Assembly: GCF_902506555.1 (NCBI RefSeq)
Contig: NZ_LR732707.1
Span: 1,300,803 to 1,364,802 of the forward strand
Direction of reading: 5' to 3'
Length of the DNA: 64,000 bases
DNA from: Sphingorhabdus sp. 109
GTDB taxonomy: Bacteria > Pseudomonadota > Alphaproteobacteria > Sphingomonadales > Sphingomonadaceae
Positions 1-7,927 of the stretch are shown here, in pieces (position 1 is the first letter of the stretch; the number at the start of each line of letters is the position of its first letter). The notes under the pieces are model-generated. The model searched no databases. It had not been told where the DNA came from and saw only the letters and a list, made by a program, of their open reading frames with translations. Made by a program: the position numbers and the translations under genes.

Positions 1-152
1 GGCGAATGATATGCACCAATCGCCGCTCGGCGGAAAAAGCAGTTTGTGCCGGAATAGAGATTTTGGACCGCAGCATTTTCGCCGTTGTCCGGTTGCAAAC
101 CACCGATAAATCCGTCCTCGCCAGAGCCTGATAAAATTTCAACACCAGGCAT
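1..152 (-). CDS. Possible partial ORF running off the left edge
   Basis: On the minus strand a frame opens with ATG at 152 and stays open for 50 codons to the window edge. It begins MPGVEILSGSGEDGF, then has a Gly/Asn-rich stretch and ends with an aromatic/arginine patch (NCFFRRAAIG). It lies 11 bases beyond the stop of the GFA gene, on the same strand, so it could be the next gene of an operon. There is no convincing Shine-Dalgarno sequence close to the ATG, and the frame is also open upstream of it. I do not recognise the family, and it may be a chance frame. Confidence 0.28.
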   Translation of the reverse strand, partial: MPGVEILSGSGEDGFIGGLQPDNGENAAVQNLYSGTNCFFRRAAIGAYHS

Positions 153-163
153 GCTGTCTCTGA

Positions 164-568
164 TCAGCCAGGATTTCCTTCGATCTGGGGAATTTTCGGG
201 TCAATCTCGACCCAGGCTTGCTTGCTGCTGGTCCAGAAATGCACTTGCGGATCAAGAACGCTGCTATCGTCCAGCGTTCCTGCCTTGATGAAAGTAATAC
301 CCGGCTGGTTCGGTAGCGACGTCTTCACCGGCGACCCGCAGGTGCCGCAGAAATGGCGATGGACCACATTACCGCTGTCGGCCTGATCATCATAGGTCGT
401 GAGAACACCCTCGATCACGATCTGCTCGTCCGCAACGGCGAAGAGAACCGAATAGGAACTGCCTGCCTGTCGCTGGCAGTTCTTACAATGACATACGCCG
501 CACATCTGCAGATCGCCCTCGATTGTGTAGCTCACCGCACCGCATAGGCACTGGCCTGTCATTGTCAT
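164..568 (-). CDS. GFA (glutathione-dependent formaldehyde-activating enzyme-like) zinc protein
   Basis: 134 residues, typical for a stand-alone GFA/CENP-V-fold protein. The N-terminal GQCLCGAVSY motif, the central CHCKNCQR motif and the CGTCGSPV motif supply the cysteines that bind two zinc ions in this fold. Family members bind glutathione or small adducts, but most paralogs, including this one, have no proven substrate and should not be assumed to be formaldehyde-activating enzymes. It ends PKIPQIEGNPG. A KAS III-like gene lies 15 bp upstream on the same strand, so the two may be co-transcribed. A second GFA protein is at 20989-21432. Confidence 0.85.
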   Translation of the reverse strand: MTMTGQCLCGAVSYTIEGDLQMCGVCHCKNCQRQAGSSYSVLFAVADEQIVIEGVLTTYDDQADSGNVVHRHFCGTCGSPVKTSLPNQPGITFIKAGTLDDSSVLDPQVHFWTSSKQAWVEIDPKIPQIEGNPG

Positions 569-583
569 CTCAATTCTCCCTGA

Positions 584-1717
584 TCACGCAACCTTGCGCA
601 CGAAAACCGTGCCGGCCGAATAGCCTGCTCCGAAAGAACAGATCAGCCCCATATCCCCGTCGCCCAGATCTTCGCTATGTTTGTGAAATGCGATGATAGA
701 ACCTGCGGATGACGTGTTCGCGTATGTGTCGAGAACAGTCGGGCTTTCGTCATCGCTCGCTTCATGCCCCAGCACCCGCTGGGCAATCAGCCGGTTCATC
801 CCGGCATTGGCCTGATGCAGCCAGAGACGGCGCAATGTTCCAGCCTCGATACCGAGCCGTTTCGTCTGTTCATTGATCATATTGGCGACCATGGGCACCA
901 CTTCCTTGAAAACCTTTCGCCCCTCCTGAACGAACAGCTTATCCTTGTTGTCGCGGGTTTCCGGATGGGTACGGTTGAGAAACCCGAAATTATTGCGGAT
1001 ATTGTTGGAAAACTGGGTCTTGAGCTTCGTTCCGACGATTTCCCAATGCTGGGCCGGCGCAATATCCTTGGCTTCGACAAGGATCGCCGTGGCCACGTCA
1101 CCAAAGATGAAATGGCTGTCGCGGTCGCGCCAGTTGAGATGGCCGGAGCAAATCTCCGGATTGATAACCAGCACCGATCGGGCGCTGCCCGAGCGGATAT
1201 AGTCTGCTGCGGTCTGGATGCCGAAGGTCGCGGAGGAACAGGCGACATTCATATCGAAACCGAAACCGTCCTCCATGCCGAGAGCATCCTGAATTTCGAC
1301 AGCAATCGCCGGATAGGCGCGCTGAAGGTTCGAACATGCGCATAGCACCGCGTCGACATCTTCCGGTTTGCGCCCTGCCCGTTTCAGCGCCTGCAGCGCG
1401 GCTTTGACACCTATTTCGGCCAAGATGGATATGTCGCTGTCGGGTCTCTCCGGCAAGCGGGGGCACATGACTTCGGGATCAAGAATAGGGTCCTTGGACA
1501 GTACAAAACGCGACTTGATCCCCGACGCCTTCTCGATGAATTCAACCGAGCTGTGCTGCAGTTCTTCCGCATCCCCTGCTGCGATAGCGTTGGCATTTTC
1601 ACGATTTGTCAGATCAACATAGGCGTTGAAACTGGCCACCAGCTCCTCGTTGCTTATGCTGTTCTCCGGCGTGAACAGGCCGGTTGTGGAAATGACGGGA
1701 ATATTGCTGTCGGTCAT
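584..1717 (-). CDS. Beta-ketoacyl-ACP synthase III-like enzyme (FabH family)
   Basis: 377 residues with thiolase fold. The Cys-His-Asn triad of KAS III enzymes is visible: Cys160 in VACSSATFG, His301 in WLHQANAG and Asn334 in YANTSSAG. The C-terminal [13 protein letters not shown] is also typical. These enzymes join an acyl-CoA or acyl thioester to malonyl-ACP. Length is somewhat greater than housekeeping FabH (about 320), with an extra N-terminal segment around residues 30-95, which suggests a specialised paralog rather than the primary fatty-acid initiator. The ATG at 1717 is preferred over an upstream start at 1813 because AAAGGAAC lies about 12 nt before it and the family homology begins there. 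The larger frame would overlap the divergent ung gene's leader. Confidence 0.85.
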   Translation of the reverse strand: MTDSNIPVISTTGLFTPENSISNEELVASFNAYVDLTNRENANAIAAGDAEELQHSSVEFIEKASGIKSRFVLSKDPILDPEVMCPRLPERPDSDISILAEIGVKAALQALKRAGRKPEDVDAVLCACSNLQRAYPAIAVEIQDALGMEDGFGFDMNVACSSATFGIQTAADYIRSGSARSVLVINPEICSGHLNWRDRDSHFIFGDVATAILVEAKDIAPAQHWEIVGTKLKTQFSNNIRNNFGFLNRTHPETRDNKDKLFVQEGRKVFKEVVPMVANMINEQTKRLGIEAGTLRRLWLHQANAGMNRLIAQRVLGHEASDDESPTVLDTYANTSSAGSIIAFHKHSEDLGDGDMGLICSFGAGYSAGTVFVRKVA

Positions 1718-1850
1718 GGGAAGAACTTGTTCCTTTTGCGCTCGCGCCTTCTGGTGGCGTCTGAAAGGTGACGGTAATCTCCCCGAACGAAACTGGCAAG
1801 CCGGGTCGATCATGCCTTGCCTATCAATTCGGGCTTGCTATCAACCGGAT

Positions 1851-2555
1851 ATGAACGACCGTGTCCAATTGAACGATAGCTGGAAAGAGCCGCTCGCCAA
1901 AGAATTTGCTAGTGAATATATGGCCGGTTTAAGGGAATTTTTGCTGCAGGAAAAAGCGGCCGGCAAACAGATTTACCCGAAAGGCGAGGAATATTTTCGC
2001 GCCCTTGACCTCACCCCGCTCGACAAGGTCCGGGTCGTGATATTGGGCCAGGATCCCTACCATGGTCCGGGACAGGCCCACGGCCTGTGCTTCAGCGTAC
2101 AACCGGGTGTCCGCCCGCCGCCATCGCTGGTCAATATCTACAAGGAGCTGGAAAGCGATCTCGGCCTGCCCCGTCCAGCCCATGGTTTTCTCGAACATTG
2201 GGCCGAGCAGGGCGTGCTGCTGCTCAACAGCGTCCTCACGGTCGAAATGGCCAATGCCGCTTCCCATCGCGGCAAGGGTTGGGAGATATTTACCGATGCC
2301 ATCGTCCGTCTGATCGCGGCAAAGCCGGAACCGGTCGTGTTTCTGCTATGGGGAAGCTATGCCCAGAAAAAGGCCGCTTTCGTGCAGAGCGTAGAACAGG
2401 GCGGAAGGCATCTCGTACTCAAAGCCCCTCACCCCTCGCCGCTATCCGCCTATAACGGTTTCTTCGGCTGCAAGCATTTCAGCAAAACCAACGCGTTTCT
2501 GGAACAAAACGGCGTAGCACCGATTGACTGGAGCCTGCCCGACGTCGGCGTCTAG
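1851..2555 (+). CDS. ung: Uracil-DNA glycosylase, family 1
   Basis: 234 residues, the usual length for UDG. It removes uracil from DNA as the first step of base excision repair in the cytoplasm. The water-activating motif GQDPYHG is at residues 66-72 (Asp68), and the substrate-binding HPSPLSA loop is near the C terminus (His194). The LLLNSVLTV strand is also typical. The start at 1851 (MNDRVQLND) gives the normal N terminus; an in-frame ATG at 1812 would add 13 residues. It is divergent from the KAS III-like gene and convergent with the following hydrolase, with 24 bp between the two stops. Confidence 0.97.
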   Translation: MNDRVQLNDSWKEPLAKEFASEYMAGLREFLLQEKAAGKQIYPKGEEYFRALDLTPLDKVRVVILGQDPYHGPGQAHGLCFSVQPGVRPPPSLVNIYKELESDLGLPRPAHGFLEHWAEQGVLLLNSVLTVEMANAASHRGKGWEIFTDAIVRLIAAKPEPVVFLLWGSYAQKKAAFVQSVEQGGRHLVLKAPHPSPLSAYNGFFGCKHFSKTNAFLEQNGVAPIDWSLPDVGV

Positions 2556-2579
2556 CCCAGCTACGACACGATTTGGATT

Positions 2580-3545
2580 TTATTCCGGTTCAACCGCCGC
2601 TCCGTCCAGACTCTGTATCCAGACATCAATATCCCGTGCCACCTGCTCCGGCGTTTCTTCCATAGGCAGATGGCCGGCGTCGGCATAGGTAATCAGCTTG
2701 CTGTCCGGGATAGCGGCTTCAAATGCGCGGGCATGAGACACGGGAATGACCCGGTCCTGTTCCCCCCAGAGTAGCAACACCGGCATTTCCAGAGTACCGA
2801 TCTCGTCCCATTTTTCCGGCTGGCGCGGAGTCTTGCCCCGATCCACTGCCGCTTTGCGATTGCCGGGAAAGCGAAGCAATTCCCAATAGCGGTCTACCTG
2901 TTCTTCCGTCAGCCGCTCGGGCCGGGCAAAATTTTCTGCAAGCGAGGATTTAACCAGAAAGCGCGGCGTAATTTCCGGCAGCAAGATTTGCCCGATGGAT
3001 GACCGGGCCAGTCTCGCACCGAGATAGGGTTTGACCTTTTCTGTGACCTGCGCGCCTGAAGCGTCGATCAGAACCAGCCCTGAAATACGCTCCGGCACCG
3101 ACAGACCGGCACGCCAAGTCAGCCAGCCACCCATGCTGTTGCCTACCCAATAGGCCCTGTCGACACCGACAGTATCAAGCACCCGGACCGCCGCCGCGAT
3201 ATTGGTGTCGGCATCATAGGCACCGGTCGGATGAGGGCCGGTCAGGCCATGGCCGTACAGATCCAGCGAAATGAGGCGATATTTGTCGCCCAGCAGAACC
3301 ACCATCGGCTCCCATGTCTGGAGCAGGCTGTTCGACCCGTGGATCAGCAGCAGCGCGGGGCCATCCTTGTTGCCTTCATCGCGATAGTGGATTTTTGCGC
3401 CTTGGCCATCTTCAACAAAACGCGAGGCTTCATTGCCATATTTGGCGATCATCTCGGTGCGGCCGGTGTCCGGCGTCCGAAAAACGAAGAAAGCCGCACC
3501 CAGCACGACCAGCAACAGCAGAATGATGCGGATCATCTTTTTCAT
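2580..3545 (-). CDS. Membrane-anchored or exported alpha/beta hydrolase
   Basis: 321 residues. The N terminus is a signal anchor (residues 4-22, IRIILLLLVVLGAAFFVF). The alpha/beta-hydrolase fold follows: oxyanion motif LIHGSN (68-72), nucleophile elbow GNSMGG with Ser137, acid Asp264 in GEQDRVIP and His292 in AGHLPMEE. The cap region lies at about 165-245. Substrate cannot be told from sequence; relatives include lipases, haloalkane dehalogenase-like enzymes and meta-cleavage product hydrolases. It lies downstream of rluE on the same strand, but a strong terminator at 3580-3619 separates them, so it probably has its own promoter. Confidence 0.85.
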   Translation of the reverse strand: MKKMIRIILLLLVVLGAAFFVFRTPDTGRTEMIAKYGNEASRFVEDGQGAKIHYRDEGNKDGPALLLIHGSNSLLQTWEPMVVLLGDKYRLISLDLYGHGLTGPHPTGAYDADTNIAAAVRVLDTVGVDRAYWVGNSMGGWLTWRAGLSVPERISGLVLIDASGAQVTEKVKPYLGARLARSSIGQILLPEITPRFLVKSSLAENFARPERLTEEQVDRYWELLRFPGNRKAAVDRGKTPRQPEKWDEIGTLEMPVLLLWGEQDRVIPVSHARAFEAAIPDSKLITYADAGHLPMEETPEQVARDIDVWIQSLDGAAVEPE

Positions 3546-3579
3546 TATTTTGGCCCTCTCCCGATAGGCTGTTCTATCG

Positions 3580-3619
3580 AAAAAGCGGGCCGGCGCAAAT
3601 GGCCTATTCGCCGGCCCGC
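3580..3619 (-). terminator. Rho-independent terminator of rluE
   Basis: A perfect 11-bp inverted repeat (GCGGGCCGGCG at 3585-3595 and its complement at 3609-3619), with a 13-nt loop, is followed on the minus strand by TTTTT. The upstream arm overlaps the last codons of rluE, and the stop codon lies in the loop. Confidence 0.8.
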
Positions 3620-4149
3620 CATTCGCCGGGCTGCAATCCCTCTAGCGTCCATTCTCCGATTCTCCACCGCACCAGCCGCAGCGTGGGATGGCCGACAGCA
3701 GCCGTCATCCGGCGCACTTGCCGGTTCCGGCCTTCGCTTATGGTGAGTTTGAGCCAGCAATCGGGCACATTCTTGCGCACACGGATCGGCGGGTCTCTCG
3801 GCCAAAGATCGGGATCGGAGATGCGTTCCACAACGGCCGGTCTGGTCAGACCGTCCTTCAATTCGACACCGTTCCGCACTTTGTCGAGGCTCTCTTCCGC
3901 AGCCTCTCCCTCAACCTGGACAAGATAAGTTTTCGGCAACTTGTATTTGGGGTCCGATATCCGCGCCTGCAGTTTGCCATCGTCGGTGAGGATCATCAGC
4001 CCTTCGCTATCCCGATCCAGCCGGCCAGCCGGATAGACGCCGGGTACATCGATGAAATTCGACAGCGTCGGACGTTTGGTTGCGCTGCCGCGATCGGTGA
4101 ATTGCGGCAATACACCGAAGGGTTTGTTGAAAAGGATCAATTTTGCCAT
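3604..4149 (-). CDS. rluE: 23S rRNA pseudouridine synthase, RsuA/RluE type
   Basis: 181 residues with no S4 domain. This compact form matches RluE, which isomerises one uridine in 23S rRNA helix 89 (U2457 in E. coli). The catalytic-Asp motif [11 protein letters not shown] is at 42-52 (Asp45). The N-terminal [11 protein letters not shown] and the [11 protein letters not shown] segment are family hallmarks. Arg/Thr-rich [18 protein letters not shown] near residue 145 is the conserved RsuA-family C-terminal motif. The terminator hairpin is fused to the 3' end of the gene. RluB/RluF are the alternatives, but these normally carry an S4 domain. Confidence 0.88.
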   Translation of the reverse strand: MAKLILFNKPFGVLPQFTDRGSATKRPTLSNFIDVPGVYPAGRLDRDSEGLMILTDDGKLQARISDPKYKLPKTYLVQVEGEAAEESLDKVRNGVELKDGLTRPAVVERISDPDLWPRDPPIRVRKNVPDCWLKLTISEGRNRQVRRMTAAVGHPTLRLVRWRIGEWTLEGLQPGEWRAGE

Positions 4150-4273
4150 GATCTTCCTTTGGCAGTGGCGAGCGGAATGGGCAACGGAACATCAGCAGCG
4201 CCGATAAAGTAATGTGCCTGCCTGATGTGGATGACCGGTATCACTACCGGTCCGGCTCGAAATTGTGTAGCGC

Positions 4274-5428
4274 ATGCCAATGCAATTGAACAATTTCGAT
4301 ACCGCCGCTTTCCTGCGCGATTACTGGCAGAAACGTCCGCTCCTGATCAGAAATCCCTGGCGCTCTTGGCACAATCCGCTGACTCCGGATGAACTGGCCG
4401 GTCTTGCGTGCGAGGATCATGTGGAATCGCGCCTGATCACCCAGTCGAGCGACGACTGGAACGCCGAACATGGCCCCCTGCCGGAGGCGCGCTTTGGTGA
4501 ACTGGGCAGGACGCCATGGACCTTGCTCGTTCAGGCGGTTGACCACCATGTCCCAGACGTTGCCGCCCTGATCGCACCATTCCGTTTCATCCCCAATTGG
4601 CGGATCGATGATGTGATGGTCAGCTATGCCAGCGATGGCGGCGGGGCCGGACCGCATTTCGACCATTATGATGTGTTCCTAGTCCAGGGACTCGGCCAGC
4701 GCCGGTGGCAGATTGGCGGCATGTGCGACGATCAAACCGCTTTGCGCCAGCACGAGGATTTACTGCTTCTGGCCAATTTCGAAGCCGTGGAAGAATGGGT
4801 TCTAAACCCCGGCGACATGCTCTACATCCCGCCTGGCATCGCCCATAATGGCATTGCGGTCGGGACGGACTGCATGACCTATAGCATCGGCTTCCGTTCA
4901 CCGTCGCGCAAGGAACTGATCGGCCATTGGTGCGACGACCTGCTTCCAGGACTGGGTGATGATGACCGCTATCGCGATCCCGACATGACATTACAGGACA
5001 ATCCCGGCGAGATACCCGCCATGGCCCTCGACCGGCTGCATGCCATGATCATGGAGAAACTGGCGGATCGCGCGGAATTCGCGCGCTGGTTCGGCGAATA
5101 TAGCAGCACGCCGAGGTATCCGGAAACCAATTGGTCTCCCGAGCAACCGATTGAGGCAGAGCATCTGCGGCACCTGCTAAAAAGCGATCAAATGCTATTC
5201 CGCAATCCCGCCAGCCGATTTTCCTTTGTTCGGGAAGACGATCGCAGCCTGTTGCTGTTTGTCGACGGGGAGTGCTTCCCGTGCGAGGATGAAGCAGCAT
5301 CGTTCGCGGAAATACTGTGCGCACAAGACAAATTTGTCATTGATCCTGAGTGGAGAACATCCGACGCTGCGATAAAATTGCTCGCCAAGCTCTATAATCG
5401 GGGCAGCCTGTCCTTCGACTGGGGATAA
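4274..5428 (+). CDS. roxA: Ribosomal protein uL16 arginine hydroxylase (JmjC/cupin, RoxA/YcfD-like)
   Basis: 384 residues. The JmjC-type 2-oxoglutarate/Fe(II) site is complete: His128 and Asp130 in GPHFDHYD and His191 in PPGIAHNG. The N terminus (FLRDYWQKRPLLIRN) and the segment FNPGD-like VLNPGDMLYIPPG match the YcfD family. YcfD hydroxylates an arginine of ribosomal protein uL16. The C-terminal part (from about 230) forms the dimerisation and winged-helix regions in this family, and the length is typical. The gene stands alone and ends in a bidirectional terminator shared with the cold-shock gene. An in-frame ATG at 4280 is an alternative start. Confidence 0.88.
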   Translation: MPMQLNNFDTAAFLRDYWQKRPLLIRNPWRSWHNPLTPDELAGLACEDHVESRLITQSSDDWNAEHGPLPEARFGELGRTPWTLLVQAVDHHVPDVAALIAPFRFIPNWRIDDVMVSYASDGGGAGPHFDHYDVFLVQGLGQRRWQIGGMCDDQTALRQHEDLLLLANFEAVEEWVLNPGDMLYIPPGIAHNGIAVGTDCMTYSIGFRSPSRKELIGHWCDDLLPGLGDDDRYRDPDMTLQDNPGEIPAMALDRLHAMIMEKLADRAEFARWFGEYSSTPRYPETNWSPEQPIEAEHLRHLLKSDQMLFRNPASRFSFVREDDRSLLLFVDGECFPCEDEAASFAEILCAQDKFVIDPEWRTSDAAIKLLAKLYNRGSLSFDWG

Positions 5429-5448
5429 TATGGTATCGGAATCAGGAT

Positions 5449-5487
5449 AAAAAAAGGGCGGCAGTGCCAAGCACTACCGCCCTTTTT
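5449..5487. terminator. Bidirectional terminator between roxA and the cold-shock gene
   Basis: The inverted repeat GGGCGGCAGTGC / GCACTACCGCCC with a three-base loop is flanked by an A-run on the left and a T-run on the right. It can therefore end transcripts from both convergent genes. Confidence 0.88.
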
Positions 5488-5505
5488 CAAAATTCGGTAT
5501 TGGGC

Positions 5506-5712
5506 TTAAGCTTGCTGCAAGTTCACAGCGGCTTTCTTGCCGTTATTTCCGGTTTCGACATCATAGGTCAAACGCTGTTCTTTTTCGAGCGTCTGCATTC
5601 CGGCAGCCTGAACTGCGGTAATGTGTACGAAGCTGTCATCGCCACCATCTTCAGGAGCAATGAAACCATAGCCCTTGTCGGTGTTGAAAAATTTTACGGT
5701 GCCTGTAGGCAT
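5506..5712 (-). CDS. Cold-shock domain protein
   Basis: 68 residues, a single cold-shock domain. RNP1 (KGYGFI, 13-18) and RNP2 (SFVHI, 27-31) are intact. Such proteins bind single-stranded RNA/DNA and act as RNA chaperones. The start at 5712 (MPTGTVKFF) is preferred because AGGAAT lies 9 nt upstream; an in-frame upstream ATG would add MNRNKT. It converges on roxA. The long AT-rich leader upstream (to about 5930) resembles the long untranslated regions of cold-shock mRNAs, but no cold box was identified. Confidence 0.95.
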   Translation of the reverse strand: MPTGTVKFFNTDKGYGFIAPEDGGDDSFVHITAVQAAGMQTLEKEQRLTYDVETGNNGKKAAVNLQQA

Positions 5713-5950
5713 AGTCTTATTCCTATTCATAACTTAATTATGTCCGATTTTGCAAAATGCAGAACCGAACGGGATTGGCCAACTTCGAGAAATGGGAAAA
5801 AGAGTATGCAACCTTAGGGGTAGCGAGACCTAGATTTCGTCGTAACGCGATTTATTAGCTATTCGCTCTATAGCAACCAATTCCTCAATAAGCAAACATA
5901 TCAATTTCCAAGGTTTCACGGGTCACCGAAATTGTGTAGCAATAGCGCCG
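5713..5950. other. Intergenic region between divergent cold-shock and lipoprotein genes
   Basis: 238 bp with no gene. It is AT-rich and should hold both promoters. On the minus strand it would form the 5' leader of the cold-shock mRNA, including the short near-palindrome GCATTTTGCAAAATC next to the gene. No confident -10/-35 pair was found. Confidence 0.4.
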
Positions 5951-6592
5951 ATGAAAAAATCTATATTGACTCGTTCGGCAGCGCTTTTCTTCTGTATCCC
6001 GCTTGTTGCGTGCGATTCATCGCCTCCTCCGGTGCCGGAACCGTCCCCGCAAGACCAGTTTTTCGAGCGACTAAGCCTCCTCTGCGGCAAAGCCTATGCG
6101 GGAACTTTGGTGTCGGATCAGGATGCAGACGCCGATATGGCGGGCAAACCAATGATCATGCACGCGGCATCCTGCGACCTGAACGAGATCCAGATTCCCT
6201 TCCACATTGCAGAAGGGCCTGACAGGTGGAACCGGTCGCGGACATGGTTCATCTCGCGCACCGATGACGGCCTCCGGCTCAAGCACCGGCACCGGCATGA
6301 GGATGGCAGTCTCGACAGCGTCACCAACTATGGTGGCGACACCACCGGTCAAGGATCTGCGGACCGTCAGGAATTCCCGGTAGACGCAGAATCAATCACA
6401 TCCTTCAAAGCCAATGGTCTGGAACAGTCGGTCACCAACATCTGGGCCGTCGAGGTCAGCGAACCCGGCCAGGGTGATGCCCGGTTCGCCTACGAATTGC
6501 GGCGGCCGCAATCTGCAGACGGACGATATTTCCGCGTCGAGTTCGACCTGTCCAGACCCGTCGCCGTTCCTCCCCCGCCCTGGGGCGGATGA
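5951..6592 (+). CDS. Uncharacterised lipoprotein
   Basis: 213 residues. The signal peptide ends in the lipobox LVAC (Cys21), so the protein is predicted to be a lipid-anchored envelope protein. The mature part starts with a Pro/Ser-rich linker, then has about 180 residues with two cysteines (LLCGKAY and AASCDLN) that could form a disulfide. I do not recognise the fold. It is the first gene of a tight three-gene run: the ion-channel-like gene begins 4 nt after its stop. A shared role with that channel is an inference from position only. Confidence 0.7.
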   Translation: MKKSILTRSAALFFCIPLVACDSSPPPVPEPSPQDQFFERLSLLCGKAYAGTLVSDQDADADMAGKPMIMHAASCDLNEIQIPFHIAEGPDRWNRSRTWFISRTDDGLRLKHRHRHEDGSLDSVTNYGGDTTGQGSADRQEFPVDAESITSFKANGLEQSVTNIWAVEVSEPGQGDARFAYELRRPQSADGRYFRVEFDLSRPVAVPPPPWGG

Positions 6593-6596
6593 ACCG

Positions 6597-7022
6597 ATGT
6601 TGGCAGAACTAGCCGTCGGTGGTTTCATGGTTCTCCTGACCGTTCTCATCCATGGTATGGGTATATTCGGCCTTGGTCGTTTTCTGCGGATTGAAGCGCG
6701 CGAAGAGTCGGCGGAGCATATCCACCCGATGTCGCCGCACGGAATTGTCGTGACGCTTGCCCTGGTATTCGGCCTGTTCGTACTCCACGGCATAGAAATC
6801 TGGGCCTATGCAATCGTCTACCGGCTTGTCGATGCCATAGCGACGTTTGAACAGGCGGTATATTTTTCCACAATCACCTATTCCACCACCGGCTACAATA
6901 GCGATGCCCTTGACACAAAATGGCAGATGATTGCCGCGATTGAAGGGTTGAACGGCTTTATCCTGCTGGGCTGGTCAACCGCATTTTTTGTCACTGTTGT
7001 CGCCCGTATGGGACGTCGCTAG
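6597..7022 (+). CDS. Two-helix ion-channel family membrane protein with atypical filter
   Basis: 141 residues. Hydrophobic segments lie at about 5-28, 50-80 and 117-137, and a re-entrant pore-loop-like stretch (residues 88-101) is followed by EGLNGFILLGWSTAFF, the second pore helix of small bacterial potassium-channel-like proteins. The position of the selectivity filter reads TTGYN (97-101) instead of TVGYG/TLGYG, so potassium selectivity is uncertain. The start ATG at 6597 lies 4 nt after the lipoprotein stop. The stop overlaps the GTG start of the DoxX gene by one base (TAGTG), which indicates translational coupling. Confidence 0.75.
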   Translation: MLAELAVGGFMVLLTVLIHGMGIFGLGRFLRIEAREESAEHIHPMSPHGIVVTLALVFGLFVLHGIEIWAYAIVYRLVDAIATFEQAVYFSTITYSTTGYNSDALDTKWQMIAAIEGLNGFILLGWSTAFFVTVVARMGRR

Positions 7023-7459
7023 TGCAACGCGCCCAACACAAGGAAAGTCTCGCCAGACGGTTTTTCCGAGGGTTGCTTGCGCTTATCTATCTCGTTGCAG
7101 GAATAGCCCACATCCGCTCTCCGGGCGGATTTCTGGCAATAACGCCGGACTGGGTGCCATTTGCAGAACAGGTCATTCTGTTGACCGGCGTTGCCGAGAT
7201 TGCCGGCGCAATCGGCCTGCTAATCCCGCCCGGCACGATACCCAGGCTTCGCTATGCTGCCGGCATTGGCCTCGCGCTTTACGCGCTCTTCGTCTTTCCT
7301 GCTAATATCAACCACGCTGTCAACAATATCCCCATCGGCGGCCAAACAGCGAGCTGGCTCTATCACGCACCCCGTCTGGCCTTTCAGCCTGTCATTATCT
7401 GGTGGGCTCTGATTGCAGGCGGAGTCACCGACTGGCCTTTTCGACGACAAAATTCGTAA
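7022..7459 (+). CDS. DoxX-family membrane protein
   Basis: 145 residues with about four transmembrane helices. The first helix reads LLALIYLVAGIAHI; the segment NHAVNNIPIGG and the C-terminal WWALIAGG helix are typical of short DoxX-like proteins. Substrate and function are unknown; members are linked to redox and respiratory stress. It starts with GTG that overlaps the stop of the preceding channel-like gene, so it is the third gene of that operon. A small hairpin immediately after the stop may end the transcript. Confidence 0.8.
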   Translation: MQRAQHKESLARRFFRGLLALIYLVAGIAHIRSPGGFLAITPDWVPFAEQVILLTGVAEIAGAIGLLIPPGTIPRLRYAAGIGLALYALFVFPANINHAVNNIPIGGQTASWLYHAPRLAFQPVIIWWALIAGGVTDWPFRRQNS

Positions 7460-7484
7460 ACCTGCCCCTTGGCAGGTATTTATG
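7460..7484 (+). terminator. Weak hairpin after the DoxX gene
   Basis: ACCTGCC-CCTT-GGCAGGT forms a 7-bp stem directly after the DoxX stop and is followed by ATTTATGAT. The T-run is interrupted, so termination may be partial. Confidence 0.4.
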
Positions 7485-7525
7485 ATATGATGCTTTTCGC
7501 TATTTTGACAACGGCAAAGGAGCAG

Positions 7526-7681
7526 ATGATGGAAAAGCACGGCGATCAGATCGAAGTGACCGAGCGCGAGGCGGGCAACAAACCGCGGGCGCCACACAAT
7601 GTCAGAATCGTGCTCGCCGCATCGCTGCTGCTTGCGGTCATTGTGATGTCCATGGCGTGGATCATTCCGGCACTGAGCTAG
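7526..7681 (+). CDS. Small single-span membrane protein
   Basis: 51 residues from the ATG at 7526 (a second ATG follows immediately). AAAGGAG lies a few bases upstream, a good ribosome-binding site. The N-terminal half is charged (EKHGDQIEVTEREAG), and residues about 26-46 form one transmembrane helix (LAASLLLAVIVMSMAWII). I do not recognise the family. It could form an operon with the DoxX gene or be transcribed alone. The strong Shine-Dalgarno sequence and coherent topology are the evidence that it is real. Confidence 0.6.
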   Translation: MMEKHGDQIEVTEREAGNKPRAPHNVRIVLAASLLLAVIVMSMAWIIPALS

Positions 7682-7927
7682 CTCGCTCCGTATAAACATT
7701 CAGCAATAACGGGAACGGGGCCGCCAGTGTTCCCTCCTTCGAGCTCTGCGAAAACCAGTCGATAAAACAAAGGAACATCGGCTGGCTGAAGCGGTCGCTA
7801 ATGAACCAGAACTTCAGCTATCGAAACAATATTTTGTGCGGTTCTGCTCTTTCTGGCTAGCACCCTGTCATAGAGGCTTTTATTAAGTCTTTTATTTTCC
7901 CGCGCGCTCCTTTGATCGGACCTGTTG

